9,407 nt of DNA from Acidobacteriota bacterium (GTDB lineage: Bacteria > Acidobacteriota > Terriglobia > Terriglobales > Acidobacteriaceae). The position numbers and the translations under genes are program-made. The notes beneath the pieces are model-generated. The model ran no database searches. It saw nothing but the letters and a program-made list of their open reading frames with translations, and was not told the DNA's origin. The DNA is taken from assembly GCA_021809235.1 (NCBI GenBank), contig JAKBAG010000107.1, forward strand, positions 1-9,407, read 5' to 3'. Position 1 is the stretch's first letter. Each line of letters begins with the position of its first letter. Positions 1-6,990 of the stretch are shown one piece after another.

Positions 1-1
1 G

Positions 2-703
2 GCATTTCATGCTGGTCGCCACATGCAGCATGATCCCATGAAGCGGATGACGATTCCGGATATCGTAAGGCTGATTGAAGAGCAGACTGAGGGTAAGTTT
101 GTGGCCAGCGACTTTATTCCGGTTCCATGCTGTTTTCCTACCTGCAATTCGGTAACCTATGCCTTTCTGGATGGTGACAAAGTCACGCCACTTTCCCGTA
201 TCGTGAATGTGTATGACTATCTGGACTACATAACCAATCGTGTGATGCCGGACTTCAGTCTGGAGATCAAAAATGCGTTGGAGGGACTGTGGTCGTCTTC
301 TTCGGTCTCGGGTTCAGCTAAATCTGCGGAACAGTTTGCGATCTCCTGTCAGGCCTGCGGCTTGCCGGAAAGTCTGACGGTGGGTGATATTGCCCAGAAT
401 ATGCTGATGATCATGCTGCAGGATTTCATGGATCCCTGGACCTTCAACCAGAAAAATCTGATGAAGTGCTGCAAGGAATTTCTGCTGCCAGGTGGAAAGC
501 AGATTCCGTTCTGCGCCTATAACTCCATCGGCTATCGGGAGCAGGCGCGAATGCAGCTGGATGCTATGGAAGCAAAGCGTAGACAGGCTCGACGGGATGG
601 CCATCCCTACCAACCTGAGCCAGTCACATTTGACTTCAAACAGACGACCGGCTCATCTGCGAGCAGCGAGCTCCACCAGATCTGCATATCTGAGACGGAG
701 TGA
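2..703 (+). CDS. Tes/MJ0619-like radical SAM protein, C-terminal part (5' end outside window)
   Basis: The frame is open to the window edge: the codons before the ATG at 23 read AFHAGRH, so the gene starts outside the window and ATG 23 is internal. Numbering from that ATG, the fragment holds a Cys-rich region typical of the C-terminal half of the large radical SAM proteins related to archaeal tetraether lipid synthase (Tes, MJ0619): VPCCFPTCNSVTY (C36, C37, C41), C109-x2-C112, FMDPWTF followed by MKCC (C149, C150), and IPFCAYN (C164). In the Tes family such cysteines bind extra Fe-S clusters; the radical SAM CxxxCxxC motif itself would lie in the missing N-terminal part. Tes joins lipid tails by C-C bond formation, and bacterial homologues are suspected in membrane-spanning lipid synthesis. 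Family assignment rests on recalled motifs; the exact substrate is inference. It is followed 3 nt later by a methyltransferase gene, suggesting an operon. The last 25 residues look variable. Confidence 0.8.
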   Translation, partial: AFHAGRHMQHDPMKRMTIPDIVRLIEEQTEGKFVASDFIPVPCCFPTCNSVTYAFLDGDKVTPLSRIVNVYDYLDYITNRVMPDFSLEIKNALEGLWSSSSVSGSAKSAEQFAISCQACGLPESLTVGDIAQNMLMIMLQDFMDPWTFNQKNLMKCCKEFLLPGGKQIPFCAYNSIGYREQARMQLDAMEAKRRQARRDGHPYQPEPVTFDFKQTTGSSASSELHQICISETE

Positions 704-706
704 TAT

Positions 707-1504
707 ATGGCAATCGAAGTGGCGACAATCAAACAGTGTTGTGCTACCTTCTATGGCAGTGATCTGGCGCGTATGCTTCTGGGCGACAGCTTCCATCCCG
801 GCGGCGTCAGCCTGACACAGCGGCTTGGCGAACTGCTTGGCCTTGCTCCGGAAATGCATGTACTGGATGTGGCGGCAGGACGCGGAACCAGCACACTGCA
901 TCTGGTGAAATCGTTTGGATGCCGCGTGACTGGAATCGATCTAAGCGAAGCCAATATTAGAGCAGCACGCGATGCAGCCGCTGCAGAGGGGATAAGCGCG
1001 CACACGGATTTTATATTGGCCGATGCTGAGCGGCTGCCTTTCAGCGATGGTAGCTTTGACGCGATCGTGTGCGAATGTGCCTTCTGCACGTTCCCGGGCA
1101 AGGACATAGCGGCAACTGAATTTGCACGCGTACTGAAGGCCGGCGGAGGTGTGGGCATCAGCGATTTGACACGAACCGCAGAGCCACTTTCTGAGTTGCA
1201 GGATCTGCTGGCATGGATTGCATGCATTGGAGATGCTCTGCCCGTGCAGGAATATGCTTCCATACTTACCCGTGGTGGATTAGCGGTGGAGCAGATGGAA
1301 GCGCAGAATGGAGCGCTTGCAGAGATGGTGCGCGGAGTGCAGTCTCGACTCTTGGGTATCGAGATTGCTTCCGGCTTGGGCAAGCTGGATATCCCTGGTA
1401 TTGACCTTAGCGCAGCCAAAAAGTTCGCCGAAGCGGCGGCGGAGGCCATACGGAACGGAAAGCTAGGCTATGCCTTACTGATTGCCCGGAGCCGAACACA
1501 ATGA
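707..1504 (+). CDS. Class I SAM-dependent methyltransferase
   Basis: A 265-residue protein with a Methyltransf_11-type Rossmann core. Motif I is VLDVAAGRG (52-60), the acidic end of strand 2 is VTGIDLS (74-80), motif II is LADAERLPF (104-112), followed by SFDAIVCECAFCTFP (116-130) and the post-motif ARVLKAGG (140-147). It should transfer a methyl group from S-adenosylmethionine; the acceptor is unknown. Several cysteines are unusually placed: C11-C12 near the N-terminus and C122, C124, C127 at the end of strand 4, near where substrate normally sits. Thiol or metalloid chemistry (as in arsenite methyltransferases) is therefore conceivable, but the classic ArsM Cys set is not evident. The start is supported by GGAG at 697-700, six bases before ATG 707. 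It lies 3 nt after the Tes-like gene and its stop overlaps the next start (ATGA), so all three genes are probably co-translated. A role in lipid or Fe-S-enzyme product methylation is inference. Confidence 0.85.
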   Translation: MAIEVATIKQCCATFYGSDLARMLLGDSFHPGGVSLTQRLGELLGLAPEMHVLDVAAGRGTSTLHLVKSFGCRVTGIDLSEANIRAARDAAAAEGISAHTDFILADAERLPFSDGSFDAIVCECAFCTFPGKDIAATEFARVLKAGGGVGISDLTRTAEPLSELQDLLAWIACIGDALPVQEYASILTRGGLAVEQMEAQNGALAEMVRGVQSRLLGIEIASGLGKLDIPGIDLSAAKKFAEAAAEAIRNGKLGYALLIARSRTQ

Positions 1505-2157
1505 CGAAGCGAATTTACGAATCTACAACCAACCGAACTCCGGCGAACTCGATACGCACTGCCATTCATGCGGTACGAAGACATTATGTCCACTCGCGCG
1601 TCATTCATTTCATTGTGTTCATAGTCTCAGTTGTGCTTCCCGGGATAGCGTTGACTCCTGCCTATGCGGAGATACCCGCCGTAGGAGCGCAGGCTCCCAA
1701 TTTCACGCTTCGTACTCCCCAAAACCGTACCGTCTCGATGTATAGTCTGCTGGGAACAGGTCCGCTGGTGCTGATCATATTGCGCGGATATCCAGGCTAT
1801 CAATGCCCGTTCTGCCAACGGCAGGTGCATGATTTCATCGCGCATTCAGCTAACTTTGCCGCACTGCAAGCAAAGGTTTTACTCGTGTATCCGGGGCCAT
1901 CTGCTCAGCTCAACCAGCGTGCCACGGAGTTTCTGGAATCGGAATCGCAGTTGCCGCCAAATGTGGTACTTGTGACGGATCCGGACTATGTTGCAACCAA
2001 TCTCTACGGACTCCGATGGAATATGCCGAACGAAACGGCATATCCCTCAACCCTCATCCTGAACAAGCAGGGGACGATTCTCTTCGAAAAAATCAGCCGC
2101 AGCCATGGAGATCGATTCTCAGCTGAAGAGGCTCTGCAGCAACTCCGCAAACCCTAA
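1501..2157 (+). CDS. Exported peroxiredoxin-like (AhpC/TSA, redoxin) protein
   Basis: A 218-residue protein. Residues 35-56 are a hydrophobic stretch ending PAYA, a good signal-peptidase site, preceded by a long (about 34 residues) basic N-region. The mature part has the redoxin fold: VGAQAPNFTL (61-70), then GYPGYQCPFCQRQ with a CxxC (C102, C105) at the peroxidatic position, VLLVYPGP (126-133), and YPSTLILNKQGTILF (181-195) with the cis-proline region. The CPFC arrangement belongs to the peroxiredoxin-like AhpC/TSA group rather than to classical 2-Cys AhpC, so peroxide or thiol reduction in the periplasm is likely. The ATG overlaps the methyltransferase stop (ATGA), with GGAG at 1488-1491, which supports this start despite the long leader. 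If the leader is not cleaved it would anchor the protein in the inner membrane. Its partner in the operon is inferred, not shown. Confidence 0.82.
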   Translation: MTKRIYESTTNRTPANSIRTAIHAVRRHYVHSRVIHFIVFIVSVVLPGIALTPAYAEIPAVGAQAPNFTLRTPQNRTVSMYSLLGTGPLVLIILRGYPGYQCPFCQRQVHDFIAHSANFAALQAKVLLVYPGPSAQLNQRATEFLESESQLPPNVVLVTDPDYVATNLYGLRWNMPNETAYPSTLILNKQGTILFEKISRSHGDRFSAEEALQQLRKP

Positions 2158-2329
2158 GCGCGGAGAGGACACTAAGTATTGCGAGTAGTATCCGGCTGAA
2201 GGCAGCGGGAAGAGAATGCGGCATTCGCAATGTATTCTTCTGTGCTGGACCTCAACGATATAGAAGGTTTGAATCTCCTGTACATTCGGGTACTAAAGAT
2301 TTGCTGCGTTGCGAGCAGGTGTGATTTCT
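2158..2329. other. Convergent intergenic region, no clear terminator
   Basis: This 172-nt gap lies between two genes that converge tail to tail. A short palindrome (GAATGC-G-GCATTC, 2214-2226) is the only inverted repeat of note. Its loop is too tight and no T-run follows on either strand, so I cannot call an intrinsic terminator. No credible reading frame was found. Confidence 0.5.
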
Positions 2330-2839
2330 TCATCGTTTCTGGAAGAATGTGTGAATGTTCTGGTCCAGAATGGAGGCCGTTAGCTTGCCACGATAGATAC
2401 TACGCACAATCCCGCGCTGATCCACAAAGACGGTCAACGGAAGTCCACGCTGAACATCGAAGACCTCTTCCATGTCTTCAGGCACAAAATACTGTGGATA
2501 GCGAGCGTTTTCCAACGCGAGATCATGACGAACAACTGCCTCGGATGGAATATCAACGATCATGCCGAGAACCTTGATACCCTGCTTTCGATAACGCTGG
2601 GAGGACAAATCCAGTACTCTCATATCCTCCAGGCACGGAGTACACCAGGTAGCCCAGAAGCTGAGGATGAGAGGGTGACCGTGGAGAGTCGAAGCGCGGA
2701 GTTTTGCACCATTTATGGATGTAACCATGAAATGCGGCATGGGTTTTCCAACCGTGCATGTTTGCGCCTCCCGTATGGCTCCCTGAGAACAGAGAGCCAT
2801 ACAGAAGGCAGAGAGGACTGCGATGAGTGTTCTGCGCAT
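2330..2839 (-). CDS. TlpA/ResA-like exported thioredoxin-fold protein
   Basis: A 169-residue protein with a Sec signal (MRRTLIAVLSAFCMALCSQG) and a thioredoxin fold: GKPMPHFMVTSINGAKL (31-47), LILSFWATWCTPC with the active-site CxxC (C66, C69), VLGMIVD (90-96) and GLPLTVFVDQRGIV with cis-Pro134. This is the TlpA/ResA/DsbE type, which reduces disulfides outside the cytoplasm. The frame also opens upstream to a TTG at 2887, but that start would lie inside the previous gene and place 16 residues before the signal peptide; ATG 2839 follows that gene's stop by 4 nt, so translational coupling is likely. As last gene of the oxidase cassette it probably keeps the SCO cysteines (or those of the oxidase) reduced for copper loading, a known TlpA-SCO relation in cytochrome oxidase assembly. 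That role here is inference. Confidence 0.86.
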   Translation of the reverse strand: MRRTLIAVLSAFCMALCSQGAIREAQTCTVGKPMPHFMVTSINGAKLRASTLHGHPLILSFWATWCTPCLEDMRVLDLSSQRYRKQGIKVLGMIVDIPSEAVVRHDLALENARYPQYFVPEDMEEVFDVQRGLPLTVFVDQRGIVRSIYRGKLTASILDQNIHTFFQKR

Positions 2840-2843
2840 GATC

Positions 2844-4445
2844 CTAGTGAATGGAGAAGATGTTGAGTTCGTGATGCAGGGGATCAAACTGATAAATTTT
2901 CAGTCTTCCAGGCGGATCGAGGTTCAGTGTGAGAGCTACCTTGTGCAAGCCAGGAGTACCGTTGGATGCAACCGGAGGAACATTAATCAATCCCCAAGGA
3001 CCACCAGCGTTGATCCACCACCAGTTTCTTCCAAAGGAGAAGGTACAACCGTCGCTGGCGGCCTTGGTAGGATCGGGATCATAGCCGGACTGAAACTGAT
3101 TTTCCCAGCCACGTGATCCACCAAAGTCTACATTCATGTAACTGTGCATGAAGTGGTCGCCATTCAGCAGTGTGATGTGGACTGTCTGTCCCCGCTTGGT
3201 CCACTGCGGAATCTTGGTGACATTACCGTAGATTTCATTGTTCACATAGAATAGGGTGACGTCTGCATTCGGATCAGCTTGAACGCCGCGCGGCAGATGG
3301 GTGCGATCCAGAAAGTCATCTTCAGAAAGCAGTGCATCCTTCATCAGTGAGACGATCTGCTTGTCGCTTGTAGCCGTTAAAGCGGTGTTTAGATCAGACC
3401 ACATGATCTTCTCCGGAGCCAGCTCCCCCAACTGCGCGATGGCTGCTGCCTGAGCCTGAGGATTGATGCGTGGGGCAGCACCAAAAGTTGAAATCTCCCA
3501 CTGAGCGAGGCTTTGTCCGGCCATGACCTTGCGCGCATTCTCATTGACCTCAACCCGAGGGGGATGGACGCGCCAGCCCCACGTATAGACAAGATTGAAG
3601 TACTTGGGAGAAGACATTTTGATACTGAAAACGTAGCGGTTACCCTCCTTCATAGGATAGAAGGTTCCATCCATTCCTACATTCGGTGAGCCGTAGCCGG
3701 TACCCGTTGGTGGCGGCGTATCGAAATACATGATGTAGTTGGCAAAATCATCCTCTCCCCCATGCAGCACATCCACGGTATAGGTGATTGTCCAGGTAAT
3801 GTCTGACGGGGCTGCGGATGTGTACCGATAGTCGATTGCACTGGGGTCAATCAGTGCTGTATCGGACATAATATGGCTGTCAAACCATATCTGATGCACA
3901 TTCACATTGCCGCCTATCATCTTGCCATTTGCATCATAGATAGGCTGCACCGCCTTGATGCGTTCCGGGCCGGTGTAATTCAGAAGTGAGAACCCGTTAT
4001 ACGTCGGATTATCCGGTAGCGGATCTCCCTCAAGAATAGCAATTCCCCGGTGAATCAGGGCCGGATTTGCCCTTCTACCCTTTGCAGCATCGCGCATGAC
4101 CGTTTTGAAGATATGGTCAAGCTCCTGGCTGGGAGAATGTGGATTGATGGGACTGACGACCGGAGGCGTCATAAGATTGAACGGGACTCCGGGCATGGAT
4201 GGAAGGGTGTTCGGCATCATTGCTCCAGTGCTGTCAAACGCATTGGAGAACTGGGTCATCAGAAAGTTATGCCCTGGAGGCAACGGACTTGGCTGGGTAA
4301 CCACCGTCGTCGTTATTCCGTCCGGAGAAAGAGTCTGAATAGAAGGTCCAGGCAACGGTTGCGGATGCGGATCCTGCGCATAGGCGCAGGCAGCCAACAT
4401 CAGCAACGCGGCGATAGAAGTGCATTTCATGAAGTGACTCCTCAT
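2844..4445 (-). CDS. Secreted protein of unknown family in the copper-oxidase cassette
   Basis: I do not recognise this 533-residue protein. It begins MRSHFMKCTS and then has a hydrophobic stretch with LAAC (17-20), which fits a lipobox, and AYAQ (21-24), which fits an ordinary signal-peptidase site, so lipoprotein versus soluble export is open. Two ATGs are possible, residue 1 (AAGGAG, 8 nt spacing) and residue 6 (GAGGAG, 7 nt). Residues 25-110 are Pro-rich and probably extended. The rest looks beta-rich and aromatic: VHQIWFDSH (183-191), an MYFDTPPP stretch (239-246), YTWGWRVHPP (287-296), then a C-terminal part with VNNEIYGN (401-408), TVHITLLNGDHFMHS (H423, H431, H434), NWWW (474-477) and a final HH pair (524-525). 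The C-terminal layout loosely resembles the third cupredoxin domain of the neighbouring oxidase, so a copper-binding or structural partner role is plausible. It sits 4 nt after the SCO gene and 4 nt before the thioredoxin gene. Confidence 0.85.
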   Translation of the reverse strand: MRSHFMKCTSIAALLMLAACAYAQDPHPQPLPGPSIQTLSPDGITTTVVTQPSPLPPGHNFLMTQFSNAFDSTGAMMPNTLPSMPGVPFNLMTPPVVSPINPHSPSQELDHIFKTVMRDAAKGRRANPALIHRGIAILEGDPLPDNPTYNGFSLLNYTGPERIKAVQPIYDANGKMIGGNVNVHQIWFDSHIMSDTALIDPSAIDYRYTSAAPSDITWTITYTVDVLHGGEDDFANYIMYFDTPPPTGTGYGSPNVGMDGTFYPMKEGNRYVFSIKMSSPKYFNLVYTWGWRVHPPRVEVNENARKVMAGQSLAQWEISTFGAAPRINPQAQAAAIAQLGELAPEKIMWSDLNTALTATSDKQIVSLMKDALLSEDDFLDRTHLPRGVQADPNADVTLFYVNNEIYGNVTKIPQWTKRGQTVHITLLNGDHFMHSYMNVDFGGSRGWENQFQSGYDPDPTKAASDGCTFSFGRNWWWINAGGPWGLINVPPVASNGTPGLHKVALTLNLDPPGRLKIYQFDPLHHELNIFSIH

Positions 4446-4449
4446 CGGT

Positions 4450-5112
4450 TCAGCTCCTTTTCACAGTCGGATTCGGCAGGATTGGGCTTCCCTGCGGGTG
4501 ACGTGGAGGCTCGAGAAAACTCATCCGACGCAGAATTTCTTCTGGTCGAGTAATTCCCGGGCAGCCTGCCCAGCGATTCAGCCGTTCGTTGCCATAGCGC
4601 AACAGACCGGTGTGCGCGCTCTTCAGCTTGTCGAGAATCGGATCCGGATCCGTAAATTTCAACTGCTTGCGAAGCACTTCCATGGTTGAGGCATCGGAGG
4701 TGAGAAGCTGCCATCCAGTGCCGATTCCCATGCGTTCAGCATAGGCACGCAGGACGCGAGGCGTGTCATGGTCGGCATCTAGCGTAAGAGAGTACATGAA
4801 GATATCCTTTCCTACGCGTGGTCCGAGCATGGAGTGCAGTTTGACGAGGTTCCCCATAAGAATGGGGCAGAGTTCGTCACAGCTGGTGTAAAAGAAGTTG
4901 ATGGTGACGATTTTGCCTTTGACCAGATCGTTATATAAACGCTGGCGTTCACCAAACTGATTCATCACGACCGTGTCTGGAATCAGTTGTGCGGAGGCAC
5001 CTGCCGGAGCATGTGAGCAGACGGCCTGCGTACTGGCTGCTTTGGCAGTCAGTGCTGGGAGGAATGCAGCACCGGCTCCGATGGACTTCAAAATTTCTCT
5101 GCGAGTTGTCAT
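4450..5112 (-). CDS. SCO1/SenC-family copper chaperone with Tat signal
   Basis: A 220-residue thioredoxin-fold protein of the SCO1/SenC family. The copper-binding set is complete: CxxxC in FFYTSCDELCP (C78, C82) and a distal histidine in SAHTGLLRYG (H167). Also present are GKIVTINFFY (66-75), YSLTLDADHDTP (107-118, the usual position of the family's SxDPxxDTP) and ILRRM near the end. Family members deliver Cu to cytochrome oxidase CuA or act as thiol-disulfide reductases; beside a multicopper oxidase gene it is likely a metallochaperone for that oxidase. The N-terminus is a twin-arginine signal (TTRREILK, then a hydrophobic core to about residue 25) where most SCO proteins have a membrane anchor. 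No transmembrane helix remains, so the mature protein should be soluble and periplasmic. AAGGA lies about 11 nt before ATG 5112. The oxidase gene ends 38 nt upstream. Confidence 0.9.
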   Translation of the reverse strand: MTTRREILKSIGAGAAFLPALTAKAASTQAVCSHAPAGASAQLIPDTVVMNQFGERQRLYNDLVKGKIVTINFFYTSCDELCPILMGNLVKLHSMLGPRVGKDIFMYSLTLDADHDTPRVLRAYAERMGIGTGWQLLTSDASTMEVLRKQLKFTDPDPILDKLKSAHTGLLRYGNERLNRWAGCPGITRPEEILRRMSFLEPPRHPQGSPILPNPTVKRS

Positions 5113-5150
5113 CTCTGACGCAATCCTTTCTTGTACAGGTATGGCATCGG

Positions 5151-6794
5151 TTAGTCGTTGCCCTGGTCACTGTCATCAAATTCATTGGCCACGGAATCCC
5201 AGCGGATCATCATGGCGTGATCTTCGTGAACAATGTTGTGGCAGTGCATGACGTAGTGGCCCTGGAAGTCGCGGAATTGCATGTAGATCTGAATTTCATC
5301 CTTTGGGCCAAGCCAAACTACATCCTTGCGACCGTAATCATTGCTTCCCGGCTGAACGGGCTGACCGTTGCGACGAAGAATGCGATGCTCTTCCATGTGG
5401 ATGTGAATCGGATGCGACCAGCCTGTACCCATGTTGCGTAGCGTCCATATCTCGGCTGAGTTCATCAGCGGCGCAGCATCCACGCGATCCTTGTCATAGA
5501 CCTTGTCGTTGATCAGCCAGCTTCCATTGAAGTAATCGAACTCAAACAAGCGATGTCGTCGCACGGAATTGGGATCAATCTCAGGCAGCGGAATCATTGT
5601 GGCGGGAATCACGCTGAGGTCCGGCTTGCGAAGGGTTTTGACAACGTCAAAGCGCATGACCGGATCGCCGGGATTCATGTACTGGATGGGGATCTCCGGT
5701 CCGCGACCACTGATCTGGTAGAGAATATTGGTGAGTGTCACGGAGGAGCCAAATGGAACCTGCGAAAAATCCACAATGACATCTACCCGCTGCGCCATGG
5801 CAAGAGGAATGTTGGTTGGGGAATAGGGCTCCGGCAGGAGATTTCCATCACTGGAAAGGACGACCGGCTGCACGTGATCGAACTGCAGCGTGAGGAAGCG
5901 CGAGGGGCAACAGTTGACGAAACGTAACCTGTACTTTCTCGGCTCAACTTGAAAGTACGGAGTAACAATGCCGTTCACGGTCATCTTGTCTCCGAGAACG
6001 CCATCGGTATTAAATATGTCAAAGTAAAGTTCGCCGTTGTTGTCGAAGGCTCGATCCATCAGCAAAAGTGGAATATCGTAGTCGCCGCTTGGCAAATGCA
6101 ATGCATTTGGGTTCGGATCGTGCTCATTGCCGGAGTCAAACTCGTTGTACAGGATGTAGGAGCCATATAGCCCCTTGTAGACGTTGGCCGCCGTGTAGTC
6201 ATCCATGTGGTCGTGATACCAGAGAGTGGCCAGCATCTCTCGCCAGTCATTGCCGGCAGGAAAGTTTGCATAGTGATGATCGCGGTAGTAGCCGGAATCG
6301 ACGTAGTCGTCGGGAAATCCATCGCTCTCCGCTGCCGCATGCATGTTATGCAGGTGGGTTGTGATGGAAGGCGTCGCAAATCCGGAGTGGTTAGCAGGCA
6401 GTTTGTTGTTCATGCGAACAAGGATGGGTTCCCCATAGCGACTGACGATCATTGGCCCGGGACTAGTGCCCTGATACCCCCACACCAGACTCTTTGGCAA
6501 TTCCGGATGAAACTGCCAGGGAAACTCTGTGATGTCGAAGTTATAAAAAGTCTTTGGCGGATACTGGTTATACAGCTGATGGTTGGCCGGGATCGGTGGT
6601 GGATAGAGTTTTGATACAGGCTGTGCCTTAGGTAGGATGTACAGCGGACTCACGAAGGGAGTTGTCGCTGGACTGGATGTGGGCAGCGGATCAATTTCCG
6701 TAGTGCAGATCTGGGCATGTGCAGCATAGGGCTGAAGAGCCAGTCCGCTGCCTCCAAGCGCAACAAACTTTAACACCTCACGGCGTCGAGTCAT
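5151..6794 (-). CDS. Tat-exported multicopper oxidase, CotA/bilirubin-oxidase-like
   Basis: A 547-residue three-domain multicopper oxidase that should oxidise a substrate in the periplasm and reduce oxygen to water. All four copper-ligand motifs are present: THLHNMH (H147, H149), WYHDHMDDYTAA (H194, H196), SHPIHIHMEEH (H461, H464, H466) and MHCHNIVHEDHAMM (H517, C518, H519, H523, axial M528). The axial Met predicts a moderate-potential type 1 site, as in CotA and bilirubin oxidase. MTVNGIVTPYFQVEPRKYRLRFVN (271-294 overall) matches the CotA-type domain 2 start. No Met-rich insert like that of CueO is seen, so cuprous oxidase activity is less likely; phenolic, bilirubin-like or Mn(II) substrates are possible. 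The N-terminus RRREVLK with a hydrophobic core to AHA (24-26) is a Tat signal, consistent with export of a folded metalloenzyme. GGAGG (6799-6803) lies 4 nt before the ATG. First gene of the cassette; an AraC regulator lies upstream. Confidence 0.93.
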   Translation of the reverse strand: MTRRREVLKFVALGGSGLALQPYAAHAQICTTEIDPLPTSSPATTPFVSPLYILPKAQPVSKLYPPPIPANHQLYNQYPPKTFYNFDITEFPWQFHPELPKSLVWGYQGTSPGPMIVSRYGEPILVRMNNKLPANHSGFATPSITTHLHNMHAAAESDGFPDDYVDSGYYRDHHYANFPAGNDWREMLATLWYHDHMDDYTAANVYKGLYGSYILYNEFDSGNEHDPNPNALHLPSGDYDIPLLLMDRAFDNNGELYFDIFNTDGVLGDKMTVNGIVTPYFQVEPRKYRLRFVNCCPSRFLTLQFDHVQPVVLSSDGNLLPEPYSPTNIPLAMAQRVDVIVDFSQVPFGSSVTLTNILYQISGRGPEIPIQYMNPGDPVMRFDVVKTLRKPDLSVIPATMIPLPEIDPNSVRRHRLFEFDYFNGSWLINDKVYDKDRVDAAPLMNSAEIWTLRNMGTGWSHPIHIHMEEHRILRRNGQPVQPGSNDYGRKDVVWLGPKDEIQIYMQFRDFQGHYVMHCHNIVHEDHAMMIRWDSVANEFDDSDQGND

Positions 6795-6819
6795 AAAACC
6801 TCCAGGGTAACGGGCAAAG

Positions 6820-6833
6820 GGAAAGCAGTTTCC
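6820..6833. repeat. Perfect 5-bp inverted repeat GGAAA-N4-TTTCC
   Basis: The arms GGAAA (6820-6824) and TTTCC (6829-6833) are perfect with a 4-nt spacer. It lies about 17 nt upstream of the oxidase ribosome binding site, so it would be in the leader RNA or act as an operator near the transcription start. Short enough to arise by chance. Confidence 0.3.
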
Positions 6834-6840
6834 ATCAAAG

Positions 6841-6860
6841 GTGCGAGTGCATACTCGTAC
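6841..6860. repeat. 8-bp inverted repeat, candidate operator of the oxidase cassette
   Basis: Left arm GTGCGAGT (6841-6848) and right arm ACTCGTAC (6853-6860) match at 7 of 8 positions across a 4-nt spacer. The 20-bp dyad is the size of a typical dimeric-regulator site. It sits about 47 nt upstream of the oxidase ATG, a normal operator position. Which regulator binds is unknown: AraC proteins usually prefer direct repeats, so another factor could be involved. Confidence 0.38.
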
Positions 6861-6990
6861 TGTGACAGAGGTATGGTGGCCGGTACATAGTTATCCGCAG
6901 AACAGAAAATAGAAGCATGGAATTCAGGTCTTCGGATGACTGCAAGAGATTTTGTCATGCACTGGGAGCAAATGCTATTGGCGAAATCTG

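Larger units (their letters stand above)
6795..6990 (-). promoter_or_regulatory. Upstream region of the copper-oxidase cassette
   Basis: This 196-nt gap must hold any promoter specific to the cassette, since the regulator gene ends at 6991 on the same strand. It contains the GGAGG ribosome binding site (6799-6803) and two short inverted repeats (listed separately). I could not find a convincing -35/-10 pair with 16-18 nt spacing, so read-through from the regulator or an activator-dependent promoter is possible. No reading frame of note. Confidence 0.45.

Noticed and set aside
751..1449. Long open frame on the minus strand opposite the methyltransferase gene
   Set aside because: The product is Ser/Ala/Pro-rich with no domain, and the opposite strand encodes a clear methyltransferase with a ribosome binding site; it is an antisense shadow.
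2214..2226. GAATGC-G-GCATTC palindrome between convergent genes as a terminator
   Set aside because: The loop is one base, the stem is short and there is no T-run on either strand.
2837..2887. Upstream extension of the TlpA-like gene to a TTG at 2887
   Set aside because: It would overlap the preceding gene and put 16 residues before a clean signal peptide; ATG 2839 is better.
4050..4553. 167-codon + strand frame opposite the unknown secreted protein
   Set aside because: Arg/Ser-rich translation without motifs and without a ribosome binding site; it crosses the junction of two well-supported minus-strand genes.
5151..6794. CueO-type cuprous oxidase assignment for the multicopper oxidase
   Set aside because: No Met-rich insert is present and the domain 2 pattern resembles CotA/bilirubin oxidase instead.
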